Origin: Acidobacteriota bacterium
GTDB taxonomy: Bacteria; Acidobacteriota; Terriglobia; Terriglobales; Acidobacteriaceae
Direction of reading: 5' to 3'
DNA: 62,780 bases
Assembly: GCA_021799405.1 (NCBI GenBank)
Contig: JAJZAL010000007.1
Location: forward strand, 1 to 62,780
The translations under genes and the position numbers were made by a program. This document shows positions 32,263 to 40,004 of this stretch, piece after piece (positions within the stretch are counted from its first letter, which is position 1; the number at the start of each line of letters is the position of its first letter). Below the pieces are notes generated by a model. The model was not told the origin of the DNA, did no database searches, and saw only the letters and a program-made list of their open reading frames with translations.

Positions 32263-33537
32263 TCACTTTCTGCCGTTGAACTCGCGCACCGCGTCCAGCA
32301 TGGCGACGATGTTTTCGACTGGCGTGCCCGCCTGCACGTTGTGAATTGTGTTGAAGACGAAGCCGCCGCCGGGCGCGAAGATCGCACAGCGGCGCAGCAC
32401 CTGCTCGCGGACCTCGGCCGGCGTGCCGAAGGGCAAAACGTGCTGCGTATCCACGCCACCGCCCCAGAACACGATGCGGTCGCCGAAATTCGCTTTGAGC
32501 TGCTCAGGGTCCATGCCCGCTGCCGAACACTGCACCGGATTGAGGATGTCGAAGCCCGCATCAATAAACGTCGGGATGAATTTGATCACTGAACCGCAGG
32601 AGTGTTTGAAGGTCTTCCACGGCGTGTGCGCGTGAATCCAGTCATTGACACGCCTGTAATAGGGCGCGTACAGCTCCTGAAGCGTTCTTACCGAGCAGAA
32701 TGCGGAGGTCTGCGTGCCGAAATCCGTGCCGCAGATAAAGACTGCCTGCACCTTGTCGCCGACTACCGCATGGATGCGCTCCAGATTTTGGATGCCGATC
32801 TCGCACTGGCGCTCAAAGATCCTGTGAATGTAGTCCTGGCGGCTGCGCGTGGAGACGTACCACTCGGCCACATCGCGGATGCCCCGGGGATGCTTGACGG
32901 ACGGGCCGGGGACGAGCGCAATGTCGCCGAATGCGGTGCCGCCAAAGCTGGCGATGACGCCGCGGCCTGTTGCCGCCGCTTGCGTGGCCGCGCGGGCAAA
33001 GTGGTCAAGCTCCTCCTGAGAGACAGGGACGTACTCCTCCAGGTTGTCTTCCGGGTTCAGCTTCTCTTCGTCGATTGGATCCTGGCGCACGATGCAATCG
33101 AAGAAGTAGCCGCCCTTCGGCATTCGTCCGCTCGGGGGGACGCTGGTGTCGCCGCCGGGATAGATAAGCGTGTCGCCGCGGTCGTCTGTGGTTACATTGA
33201 AGTCGCCGGGAACAAGCACATCGAGTCCGTTGAACTCCCAGCTCTTCCATCGCTCTGCCGGAAAGCCGAACATCGTGCCGCGCGCAAAGACGCCCACCAC
33301 GTCCACGCCCATCGCCTCCAGCAGGTCGTTTTCAAGCAGGCCCAGCATCTGGAACGGCTCGTGGATCTTGACCGGCCGCTTCTCCAGCCCGTAATAGTCG
33401 CGCAGCGCTGCCACGCAACTGGCGTGAACACCGGTCACGGCGGTTCCGCCAAAGTCAATGGGAACACGATCGGGCTGTTTGTGGTTCAAGGTGTTCGCAA
33501 GCCGTTCGCGGCTGGTGATATCAATTGCGGTCGTCAT
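32263..33537 (-). CDS. UroD-superfamily protein (MtaA/CmuA-like), copy 1
   Basis: A 424-residue cytosolic protein of the uroporphyrinogen decarboxylase / methylcobamide methyltransferase superfamily. The N-terminus (SRERLANTLNHKQPDRVPID) is typical of the MtaA-like branch. The zinc-binding pattern of corrinoid methyltransferases is intact: H312-S-C314-G, then C337 in NPVQCSAAG. Later GGGVDTQHVLPFGTP matches the family C-terminus. It is the last gene of the nine-gene minus-strand run, 40 bp after a paralogue of identical length. ATG at 33537 gives the same N-terminus as the paralogue. Possible roles are methyl transfer from an O-methylated sugar acid or an unknown decarboxylation; no corrinoid protein is seen in the window. 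Confidence 0.85.
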   Translation of the reverse strand: MTTAIDITSRERLANTLNHKQPDRVPIDFGGTAVTGVHASCVAALRDYYGLEKRPVKIHEPFQMLGLLENDLLEAMGVDVVGVFARGTMFGFPAERWKSWEFNGLDVLVPGDFNVTTDDRGDTLIYPGGDTSVPPSGRMPKGGYFFDCIVRQDPIDEEKLNPEDNLEEYVPVSQEELDHFARAATQAAATGRGVIASFGGTAFGDIALVPGPSVKHPRGIRDVAEWYVSTRSRQDYIHRIFERQCEIGIQNLERIHAVVGDKVQAVFICGTDFGTQTSAFCSVRTLQELYAPYYRRVNDWIHAHTPWKTFKHSCGSVIKFIPTFIDAGFDILNPVQCSAAGMDPEQLKANFGDRIVFWGGGVDTQHVLPFGTPAEVREQVLRRCAIFAPGGGFVFNTIHNVQAGTPVENIVAMLDAVREFNGRK

Positions 33538-33577
33538 GTTGTTCTTCTCAGCCTTGCATGCGCGCTCGTCCGCGCGC

Positions 33578-34852
33578 TCATTTCCGTCCGTTGAATTCGT
33601 GTACGGCGTTGACCATGGCCACAATATTTTCAACTGGCGTCTGCGCCTGAATATTATGAACCGGGTTGAAGACGAAGCCGCCGCCCGGCGCGAAGATCCC
33701 GCAGCGCCGCAGCACCTCTTCGCGGACCTGGGCCGGCGTGCCGAAGGGTAGTGTCTTCTGCGTATCCACGCCACCACCCCAGAACACGATGCGGTCGCCG
33801 AAATTCGCTTTCAACTGTTCGGGTTCCATGCCCGTAGCCGAGCACTGCACCGGGTTGAGAATATCGAATCCCGCCTCAATAAACGTGGGGATAAACTTCG
33901 AAACCGCGCCGCAGGAATGCTTGAAGGTCTTCCACGGTGTGTGCGCATGAATCCAGTCGTTGATGCGCTTGTAATAAGGCGCGTACAACTCCTGGAGCGT
34001 CTTCACGGAGCAGAAGGCGGAGGTCTGTGTGCCGAAGTCCGTGCCGCAAAGGTAGACCGCCTGCACAGCATCGCCAACGACCGCGTGGATACGTTCCAGA
34101 TTCGCCAGCGCAATCTCGCTTTGGCGCTCAAAGATTCTGTGGATGTAATCCTGGCGGCTCCGCGTGGAGACGTACCATTCCGTAATATCGCGTATTCCCT
34201 TCGGATGCTTGAGCCCCGGACCCGGCACGATCGCGATGTCGCCGAAGGCGGTGCCGCCAAAGCCCGCGATGACACCGCGCCCCGATGCCAACGCATCCTT
34301 TGCCGCGGTCGCCAGATAATCGAGGTCGGCTTGTGAAATCGGGCCGTATTCCTCCAGATTGTCTTCGGGATTCAGCTTGTCTTCGTCGATTGGGTCCTGG
34401 CGCACGATGCAGTCGAAGAAGAAGCCACCGGCCGGCATGCGCCCGCTCGGCTGCGCCGTAGTGTCGCCTTCAGGGTAGATCAGCGTGTCGCCGTTCGAGT
34501 CGGTTGTAACGTTGAATTCTCCGGGAACCAGCACCTCCAGCCCATTGAAGAGCCAGGGCTTCCAGTTCTCCGCTGGAAAGCCCCATTTGGTGCCGCGCCG
34601 GAAGACTCCGGTCACGTCCAGGCCCATCGCGTCTTTCAGGTCGTCTTCTACCAGGCCCAGCATCTGCGAGGGCTCATGAATCCGCACCAGACGCTTTTCG
34701 AGGCCGTAATAATCACGCAGCGCCGCCACGCAACTGGCGTGGATGCCGGTGACGGAGGTTCCGCCAATGTCCAACGGAATGCGGTCGGGCTGCCGATGAT
34801 TCAATGCATTGGCCAGCCGCTCTCGGCTGGTGGTTGCTGCCAGGGTAGTCAT
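33578..34852 (-). CDS. UroD-superfamily protein (MtaA/CmuA-like), copy 2
   Basis: A 424-residue paralogue of the next gene downstream: by hand alignment 342 of 424 residues are identical (81%) with no gaps. The zinc pattern H312/C314/C337 is kept (KHSCGAVSKF, NPVQCSATG). Differences concentrate in residues 60-115 and 171-190, which could alter substrate contacts or partner binding, while the block 251-360 is nearly invariant. AAGGA precedes the ATG. It follows the pdxA-like gene by 99 bp in the acid-sugar operon. Both copies appear intact, so this is a duplication with probable specialisation or heteromer formation rather than decay. Confidence 0.85.
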   Translation of the reverse strand: MTTLAATTSRERLANALNHRQPDRIPLDIGGTSVTGIHASCVAALRDYYGLEKRLVRIHEPSQMLGLVEDDLKDAMGLDVTGVFRRGTKWGFPAENWKPWLFNGLEVLVPGEFNVTTDSNGDTLIYPEGDTTAQPSGRMPAGGFFFDCIVRQDPIDEDKLNPEDNLEEYGPISQADLDYLATAAKDALASGRGVIAGFGGTAFGDIAIVPGPGLKHPKGIRDITEWYVSTRSRQDYIHRIFERQSEIALANLERIHAVVGDAVQAVYLCGTDFGTQTSAFCSVKTLQELYAPYYKRINDWIHAHTPWKTFKHSCGAVSKFIPTFIEAGFDILNPVQCSATGMEPEQLKANFGDRIVFWGGGVDTQKTLPFGTPAQVREEVLRRCGIFAPGGGFVFNPVHNIQAQTPVENIVAMVNAVHEFNGRK

Positions 34853-34951
34853 ACCGATCCTTCTGCGCTTTCCAGTGCTTCAAAATGCCGCCTCGCCGCG
34901 TCGCCTGACGCGTGCGGTGCCATCTTGCGTAGAAAGGTGATTCGGCTTTCA

Positions 34952-35962
34952 TCATACTCCCGCGCCGCGTGGTGCGAGTTCGATCGCCAGCCGCATCGCC
35001 TCCAGCATGCTGCGCTCGTCGGCCTTGCCGGTGCCTGCGATGTCGAACGCCGTGCCATGATCGACCGAGGTACGGATAACTGGGAGTCCGATGGTAATGT
35101 TTACGCCCGACTCCAACCCCAGCGCCTTTACGGGTCCGTGGCCCTGGTCGTGATACATGGCGATGACCAGATCAAAATCGCCGCGCTGGGCGCGAAAAAA
35201 CAGCGTGTCCGCCGGCAGCGGGCCCTCCACATTCCAGCCCTTCTGGCGGCAGGCCGCGATCGCCGGCGCAATCTTTGTCTCCTCCTCGCCGTAGCCGAAG
35301 AGCCCATTTTCGCCGGCGTGGGGATTGATGCCGCAGACGGCAATCTTCGGGTTGGCGATTCCGGCTTTGACGAGCGCATGGTGGCCGCGCGCAATGGTGC
35401 GCTCCACCAGCCCCGGTTCGATTTTGGCGATGGCATCAATTAGTCCGATGTGCGTGGTTACGTGCAGCACGCGCATTTTGGGCGTGGTCAGCATCATCGA
35501 GACTTCCTGCGTTCCGGTCAGGTGCGCCAGCAGTTCGGTGTGGCCCGGGAAGTTGTGCCCGCCCGCATGCAGTGCCTCTTTATTGAGCGGAGCGGTACAG
35601 ATGGCCGCGACCTTGCCCGCAACCGCAAGTCTTGCCGCAACCTCCACGTAGTGGAATGCGGCGTCTCCGGCCACGGCGGAGAGCTTGCCCCACGGCAGTT
35701 CCTCGGGAATCAGCTTCAGATCGACGCAATTCACTGTGCCCGGCTCGAATACGGCCTGCGCGATTTCATCTTCGGCAAACACACGTACGGCCAGATGGCA
35801 TCCTGCGATCCGTCCCGCCTCACGCAACCGCGCCGCGTCGCCGATCACCAGCGGCCGGCACTGTGCGTAGAGCTCCGCGTGAGTGAGGCTCTTCATGACG
35901 ACCTCGGGGCCGACGCCCGCAGCGTCTCCCATGGTCATGGCAATGATCGGCAATTCGTTCAT
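34952..35962 (-). CDS. pdxA: PdxA-family dehydrogenase (probably PdxA2, acid-sugar type)
   Basis: A 336-residue NAD-dependent dehydrogenase. The PdxA marks are all present: MTMGDAAGVGPEV at the N-terminus, TAPLNKEALHAGGHNFPGHTE, the metal-binding His residues in THIGL and in AMYHDQGHGPVK, GINPHAGENGLFG, and TSVDHGTAFDIAG. Classical PdxA oxidises 4-phosphohydroxy-L-threonine in vitamin B6 synthesis. PdxA2 proteins next to DUF1537 kinases oxidise and decarboxylate D-threonate or D-erythronate 4-phosphate to dihydroxyacetone phosphate. The kinase stop overlaps this start by four bases (ATGA), which favours the second role. AAGGAG precedes the ATG. Confidence 0.88.
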   Translation of the reverse strand: MNELPIIAMTMGDAAGVGPEVVMKSLTHAELYAQCRPLVIGDAARLREAGRIAGCHLAVRVFAEDEIAQAVFEPGTVNCVDLKLIPEELPWGKLSAVAGDAAFHYVEVAARLAVAGKVAAICTAPLNKEALHAGGHNFPGHTELLAHLTGTQEVSMMLTTPKMRVLHVTTHIGLIDAIAKIEPGLVERTIARGHHALVKAGIANPKIAVCGINPHAGENGLFGYGEEETKIAPAIAACRQKGWNVEGPLPADTLFFRAQRGDFDLVIAMYHDQGHGPVKALGLESGVNITIGLPVIRTSVDHGTAFDIAGTGKADERSMLEAMRLAIELAPRGAGV

Positions 35963-37251
35963 TTGACTCCTTTGTCTTTTGGATTCTGCCGGCCGCCGCG
36001 GTCAAGCGCACGGAGAAATTGCAGGCAACGCAGGAATGTCTCCGGCGTGCCGAAGGCGCCCGCTTTGGTGAGGATCGGCAGCCGGCTCTTCCATCCTGTG
36101 GCGACCGAGTACGGCAGGCCCGCTTCCACTTCGCCTACAAGCTGTATCCGGCAGATGCTCCATGCCTGAAAGACTGCGCGCGCAGTTTCGCCGCCGGTCA
36201 CCACAAGGGCGCCGACGTGATCCGCAAAGGGCCGAACCATCTCCGCCAGAGTCGCGGCGAGCAGCAACCCTTTGGCGGTTTCCAATCCCGGTTGCGGCGC
36301 CGGCATGACCGCGACATCCCGGCCTGCCTGCAATGCTTCTTCGAGCGCCGACTGGCATGCGCGCCACTCAGGCAACCCCTCGCCGCCGAGCATAACTCCC
36401 GGCGCAATCTTCAATGTCATCACATCTGACCGGGCGGCCAGAAATTCCGCCTGGTCGCGCGATATGCTGGAGCCGCTGCCAACCACAAAGAGCGTAGGCC
36501 CGGTGGCCAGCGGTTCATCTCCAGTCCTCACCGAAGCGCTCGTGATTCCCGCGGCGAGTGGCAGATGATAGGCCAGCCCCGCCGATCCAGCCCAAATGGC
36601 GCCGCGCCCGAGCGCCATGGAAGCCTCTGCAATGGCGCGCAGGTCGTCATCGGTCTCCGCGTCGCAAACCAGCACATCGGCCTCCCGCGCCAGCGTCTTC
36701 ATCGCTTTCCGCAACGCGCTGTGCTCACTTCGAATCAATTCGAGCGTCACCAGCGCGGAGCGCAGATGCGCTTCATTCAGCATCTCAGGAAGAAATGACC
36801 GGGCGGTCATGCGTTCATATTGCCACAGCTCGGTTTCCTCGATAGGCTTGCCGTGGACAAGCTGCCGCCCGTTCACCGTGGTCCGTCCGTTGGCGGGAAA
36901 GGCCGGCGCCAGCACAGCCACAATCCGCTCGTCCGCGGAAGCCAGCGCGCGGCGCGCTTCCAGAGCGGCTCGCAACTCCACGGCCACATTTCCGCGCAGC
37001 ACAGAGTCCAGCTTCTTATACAGCAAAGTGCCTTGATCGCGCAGATACCGTTGCACGATTCGCGCGGTTTCCGCAGCGGCTTTGTTACACTCCAGAGAAC
37101 GCGTGTTGCCGTCTACGGCCAGGACATCCGCATCGACTTCCCCGCCATCCTCTGCCAGCACGACGACGGTGCGCAGGCCATGACTGGCGCAAGCTACCCC
37201 ACAATCGGCGGCGCCGGTCAGGTCATCCGCGACGACCAGCATCTTTGCCAT
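35959..37251 (-). CDS. Four-carbon acid-sugar kinase (DUF1537; DtnK/OtnK type)
   Basis: A 430-residue kinase. The N-terminal domain begins with MLVVADDLTGAADCG, the sugar-acid-binding motif of the family. The C-terminal nucleotide-binding domain contains VVGSGSSISRDQ and LVVTGGETARAVF. Family members phosphorylate D-threonate, L-threonate or D-erythronate at O4 using ATP. ATG at 37251 was chosen because it starts exactly at the conserved domain and lies five bases after the permease stop; the frame continues 57 bp upstream into that gene. The order permease-kinase-dehydrogenase gives a complete uptake-to-DHAP route by inference. Confidence 0.9.
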   Translation of the reverse strand: MAKMLVVADDLTGAADCGVACASHGLRTVVVLAEDGGEVDADVLAVDGNTRSLECNKAAAETARIVQRYLRDQGTLLYKKLDSVLRGNVAVELRAALEARRALASADERIVAVLAPAFPANGRTTVNGRQLVHGKPIEETELWQYERMTARSFLPEMLNEAHLRSALVTLELIRSEHSALRKAMKTLAREADVLVCDAETDDDLRAIAEASMALGRGAIWAGSAGLAYHLPLAAGITSASVRTGDEPLATGPTLFVVGSGSSISRDQAEFLAARSDVMTLKIAPGVMLGGEGLPEWRACQSALEEALQAGRDVAVMPAPQPGLETAKGLLLAATLAEMVRPFADHVGALVVTGGETARAVFQAWSICRIQLVGEVEAGLPYSVATGWKSRLPILTKAGAFGTPETFLRCLQFLRALDRGGRQNPKDKGVK

Positions 37252-37256
37252 TGCGC

Positions 37257-38252
37257 TCACTCCTTGCCGCCGGCCAGCGCGCTGAGTTGCGTTCGGCGGT
37301 ACCACCACGCGGTGAGCACTGGAGCCAGAAATGCGGTCACAATGACGCAGGCAGCCACCAGAACGGTGGCCGGGGCCGCGGCGGCCGCATACTTATGGTT
37401 GGCTGCGGCCACCAGCGCGGGCACTGCCGCCGCATTGCCCGCCGTTGTTGAGGCAGCCATGCCTGCAACCCCTGTTCCGCCCGTCCACCGGTCGACGAGG
37501 ATGAGAAAGGCTCCGGAAACCGCGATCACCGCGATTCCCAGCAGAAATCCGATGATGCCCGCCTGCCAGATCTGCGCCAGATTCAGCGTCGATCCGAGCG
37601 CGAATGCGAAGAAGGGAATCATCACCGGCGCGGCCTTGCCCAGGAACTCGCGCAGTTCTGGATCCAGGTTGCCGAGCGCCATCCCCAGAAAGAGCGGGAG
37701 AATTGCGCCCGTCATCGTTTGCCACGGAAAGCTCGCCAGCCCCACCACGCCCAGCGTGAGCATGGTGAAGAATGGCCCTGACTCCAGCGCCATGACGCAG
37801 TAGGCGCCGGCATCTTCATGCCTCCCGTAGTACTCCATCAGGGACATGTACAGCCCGCCGTTGGTATCGTTGAAGGCCGCCACCACGGCCAGCGTCGAGA
37901 TGCCTGCCAGCCATCCGCTCTGGATGGGCAGGATGCCGATGAGGCGACCGAGCAGGAAGCCCGCCACTACTCCCAGGCCGAGCTTTACCGCCATCATTGC
38001 GCCGCCCCGCCGGATCATTCGCGGTAGTGAACGCACGGAGATCGTGCTTCCCAGGCAGACAAAGAAGACCGCGATGATGGGAATCGCGCTTGTGAACAGC
38101 GCGCCCGTGAACGAACCGAAGAAGCTGGCCGTCCCCGGCGCGAACGTGGTGATGATTGCTCCGCAGGTGAGCGGCACAACCATCATTCCGCCGGGAATTT
38201 TTTCAACTGCACGCTTGATCCGGATGGCTCTCTCCCCGCCAGGCGGCTCCAT
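37257..38252 (-). CDS. kdgT: 2-keto-3-deoxygluconate permease family transporter
   Basis: A 331-residue inner-membrane protein with about ten hydrophobic segments. Its start, IRIKRAVEKIPGGMMVVPL with a following TFAPG and GSFTGALFT, closely follows the KdgT N-terminus. AFNDTNGGLYMSLM and the Gly/Ala-rich C-terminal TTAGNAAAVPALVAAA are also family features. KdgT imports 2-keto-3-deoxygluconate by proton symport. Here the adjacent C4-acid kinase suggests the substrate may be a different, shorter acid. ATG at 38252 gives the normal family length; an extension upstream to 38396 would add 48 unlikely residues. No good ribosome site was seen. Confidence 0.88.
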   Translation of the reverse strand: MEPPGGERAIRIKRAVEKIPGGMMVVPLTCGAIITTFAPGTASFFGSFTGALFTSAIPIIAVFFVCLGSTISVRSLPRMIRRGGAMMAVKLGLGVVAGFLLGRLIGILPIQSGWLAGISTLAVVAAFNDTNGGLYMSLMEYYGRHEDAGAYCVMALESGPFFTMLTLGVVGLASFPWQTMTGAILPLFLGMALGNLDPELREFLGKAAPVMIPFFAFALGSTLNLAQIWQAGIIGFLLGIAVIAVSGAFLILVDRWTGGTGVAGMAASTTAGNAAAVPALVAAANHKYAAAAAPATVLVAACVIVTAFLAPVLTAWWYRRTQLSALAGGKE

Positions 38253-38411
38253 TCGCACGGGCGCTTCGCTCGAAGTGTACCAGCGCCAGCGACGGCCTCG
38301 CATCTCTGGATAGCGCAAGGCACTGCCAACGCCGAATCGGCCTGCCGCATCCGGTTCAGCGGCCCATCGATCCGGCAGATTAACCCCTGCAAACACGCCC
38401 GCGGAGCTCCG

Positions 38412-39971
38412 TTAGTATCCGATGTTCTTGAGCGCGGATGGCCCGAGACGCTCCTTCAATTGCTCCAGGTAAAGGCTTCGCGGCTTTACTCGATGCTCGG
38501 GTGATTCGATTGTGGCTGGCGCAAGGGTCGCGCGCTTTGATCGATCAAAGACCGGAAATCGCGGGTCAGTCTCCTTGCCGCGATTGCCGATGGACCAGAT
38601 ATAGGTGCCGGGCGGTGTGTTCATTCCGAACGACTTTGCCGTGTTGTTCCACGCTACCGCCCAGCCAATGGCCCAGCCGTGGCCAGATCCCATCTCACCG
38701 CGATTCATCAGGTCGATGCCGCCGCCGGGCACGTCGCAATTGTCAATCAGCAGGCCCGTTGACCAGCGTTGATGCGGCTGGATATGCCCATTGCCGAAAA
38801 AGCGGCAGTGCAGTACCACCACCGGACCCTGCTGGCGCGACTGGGTGGCAAAGTAGAAAGTGTTGTCACCGCTGCCTGTGCAGCGGTCAAACAGAATCTG
38901 CGATCCGTTTGCGGAGAAGTTGAATGGCTTGGCGGCGGTGGTCACGGGTACATGCTGCGCTACGTTGCACTTGAGCACCGTGATCCGCTCGGTACCGGAA
39001 TTGATATGAATGCCATTGGTCGTATCTTCCAGCACCACCGATTTCACCCAGCTATTCACGGCATTCTGCATGACAAGGCCGTCGAACGCCGGAGCGCCCA
39101 GTGGTATGCTGCGCCGGGGGGCAAGGATGCGCAGGTCTTCGATGCCCACTTGTGCGATTTGACCGCTGACCTCAATCTTGCGGACTACTGCATGGCCGCC
39201 ATCGAAAAAGCGTGCATCGTAGTCATCCATCAGAGGCACATCGAGCGTAATCGTATGACCTGAAACCGCCGCGATACGCCGCCGTGTGTCGAGATGCGCG
39301 CTGTTCACCCAGTGCTCGTTCTTGCCGTGGCGATGCAGATCGTCCATCCCCATAAAGTGAATCCATGCCTGGGTGACCGGCTTCACAATCAGCACGGTAT
39401 CGCCTGAATGCAGTTGGCTTGCATCCGCGACGTGGAGGGTCAATGTCCCGGCAGGAACGTAGTGATCCGTGATGGCGGTTTCCACCCTGCTGAGCTTCTG
39501 TTGCAGTTGTCCGGCGATGCGCAGGGCGAGATGCGGCGCGTCCGTCATGATGATGGTTGTGCCGCGATTGCCGCTGCCGGCTCCGCGCAGGACCACGCCC
39601 GAGGCCGTAATCGAAATCGTGCCTGAGCAATGAAATGTGCCTGGCGCAAGCTCGACGGCGCCGCGAAATCCTCCCGTCAGAGGCAGCTCTGAAACGGCGT
39701 CGATGGCCTGCTGAATCGCTGTAGTGTCATCTGCTCCGGACGGCCTGACGGTGCCCCGGGCAGGCGCAACCGGCAGGGCCACGCCTCCGCCTTCATAGCC
39801 CGCGTAGGAAAAGTCGGGAATGCGGTCGCCTTTGGATGTAAGCGCGTAAACGAGCTTGCCGTTCGAGCCGAAATGAACCCAGCGGCTTTGCGCGAACAAA
39901 GTACTCGAACCGCAGAAGATTACGGCAAAGAGAATCAAAGCGAGGCTCAAGCGAGTAGATATTTGTCCCAT
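38412..39971 (-). CDS. Secreted right-handed beta-helix protein (candidate polysaccharide lyase)
   Basis: A 519-residue protein with signal peptide (about residues 8-27). From residue 75 a pectate-lyase-superfamily beta-helix begins (GADDTTAIQQAIDAV, then GAVELAPGTFHCSGTISITASGVVLRGAG), with repeating strand-turn units up to about residue 440. A segment at about 185-255 interrupts the helix. No catalytic Lys/Arg pair can be assigned with certainty. Such proteins act on acidic polysaccharides as lyases, hydrolases or epimerases. Located between sulfatase genes and an acid-sugar permease, a lyase producing unsaturated or acidic sugars would make sense, but that is inference. Confidence 0.7.
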   Translation of the reverse strand: MGQISTRLSLALILFAVIFCGSSTLFAQSRWVHFGSNGKLVYALTSKGDRIPDFSYAGYEGGGVALPVAPARGTVRPSGADDTTAIQQAIDAVSELPLTGGFRGAVELAPGTFHCSGTISITASGVVLRGAGSGNRGTTIIMTDAPHLALRIAGQLQQKLSRVETAITDHYVPAGTLTLHVADASQLHSGDTVLIVKPVTQAWIHFMGMDDLHRHGKNEHWVNSAHLDTRRRIAAVSGHTITLDVPLMDDYDARFFDGGHAVVRKIEVSGQIAQVGIEDLRILAPRRSIPLGAPAFDGLVMQNAVNSWVKSVVLEDTTNGIHINSGTERITVLKCNVAQHVPVTTAAKPFNFSANGSQILFDRCTGSGDNTFYFATQSRQQGPVVVLHCRFFGNGHIQPHQRWSTGLLIDNCDVPGGGIDLMNRGEMGSGHGWAIGWAVAWNNTAKSFGMNTPPGTYIWSIGNRGKETDPRFPVFDRSKRATLAPATIESPEHRVKPRSLYLEQLKERLGPSALKNIGY

Positions 39972-40004
39972 TCCTTTTCCTGTCGGATGATTGTTCGCAC
40001 CATT

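Noticed and set aside
33538..33777. N-terminal extension of UroD-like copy 1
   Set aside because: The extra 80 codons are an off-frame reading of the end of copy 2; the conserved MTT...SRERLAN start shared by both copies defines the true N-terminus.
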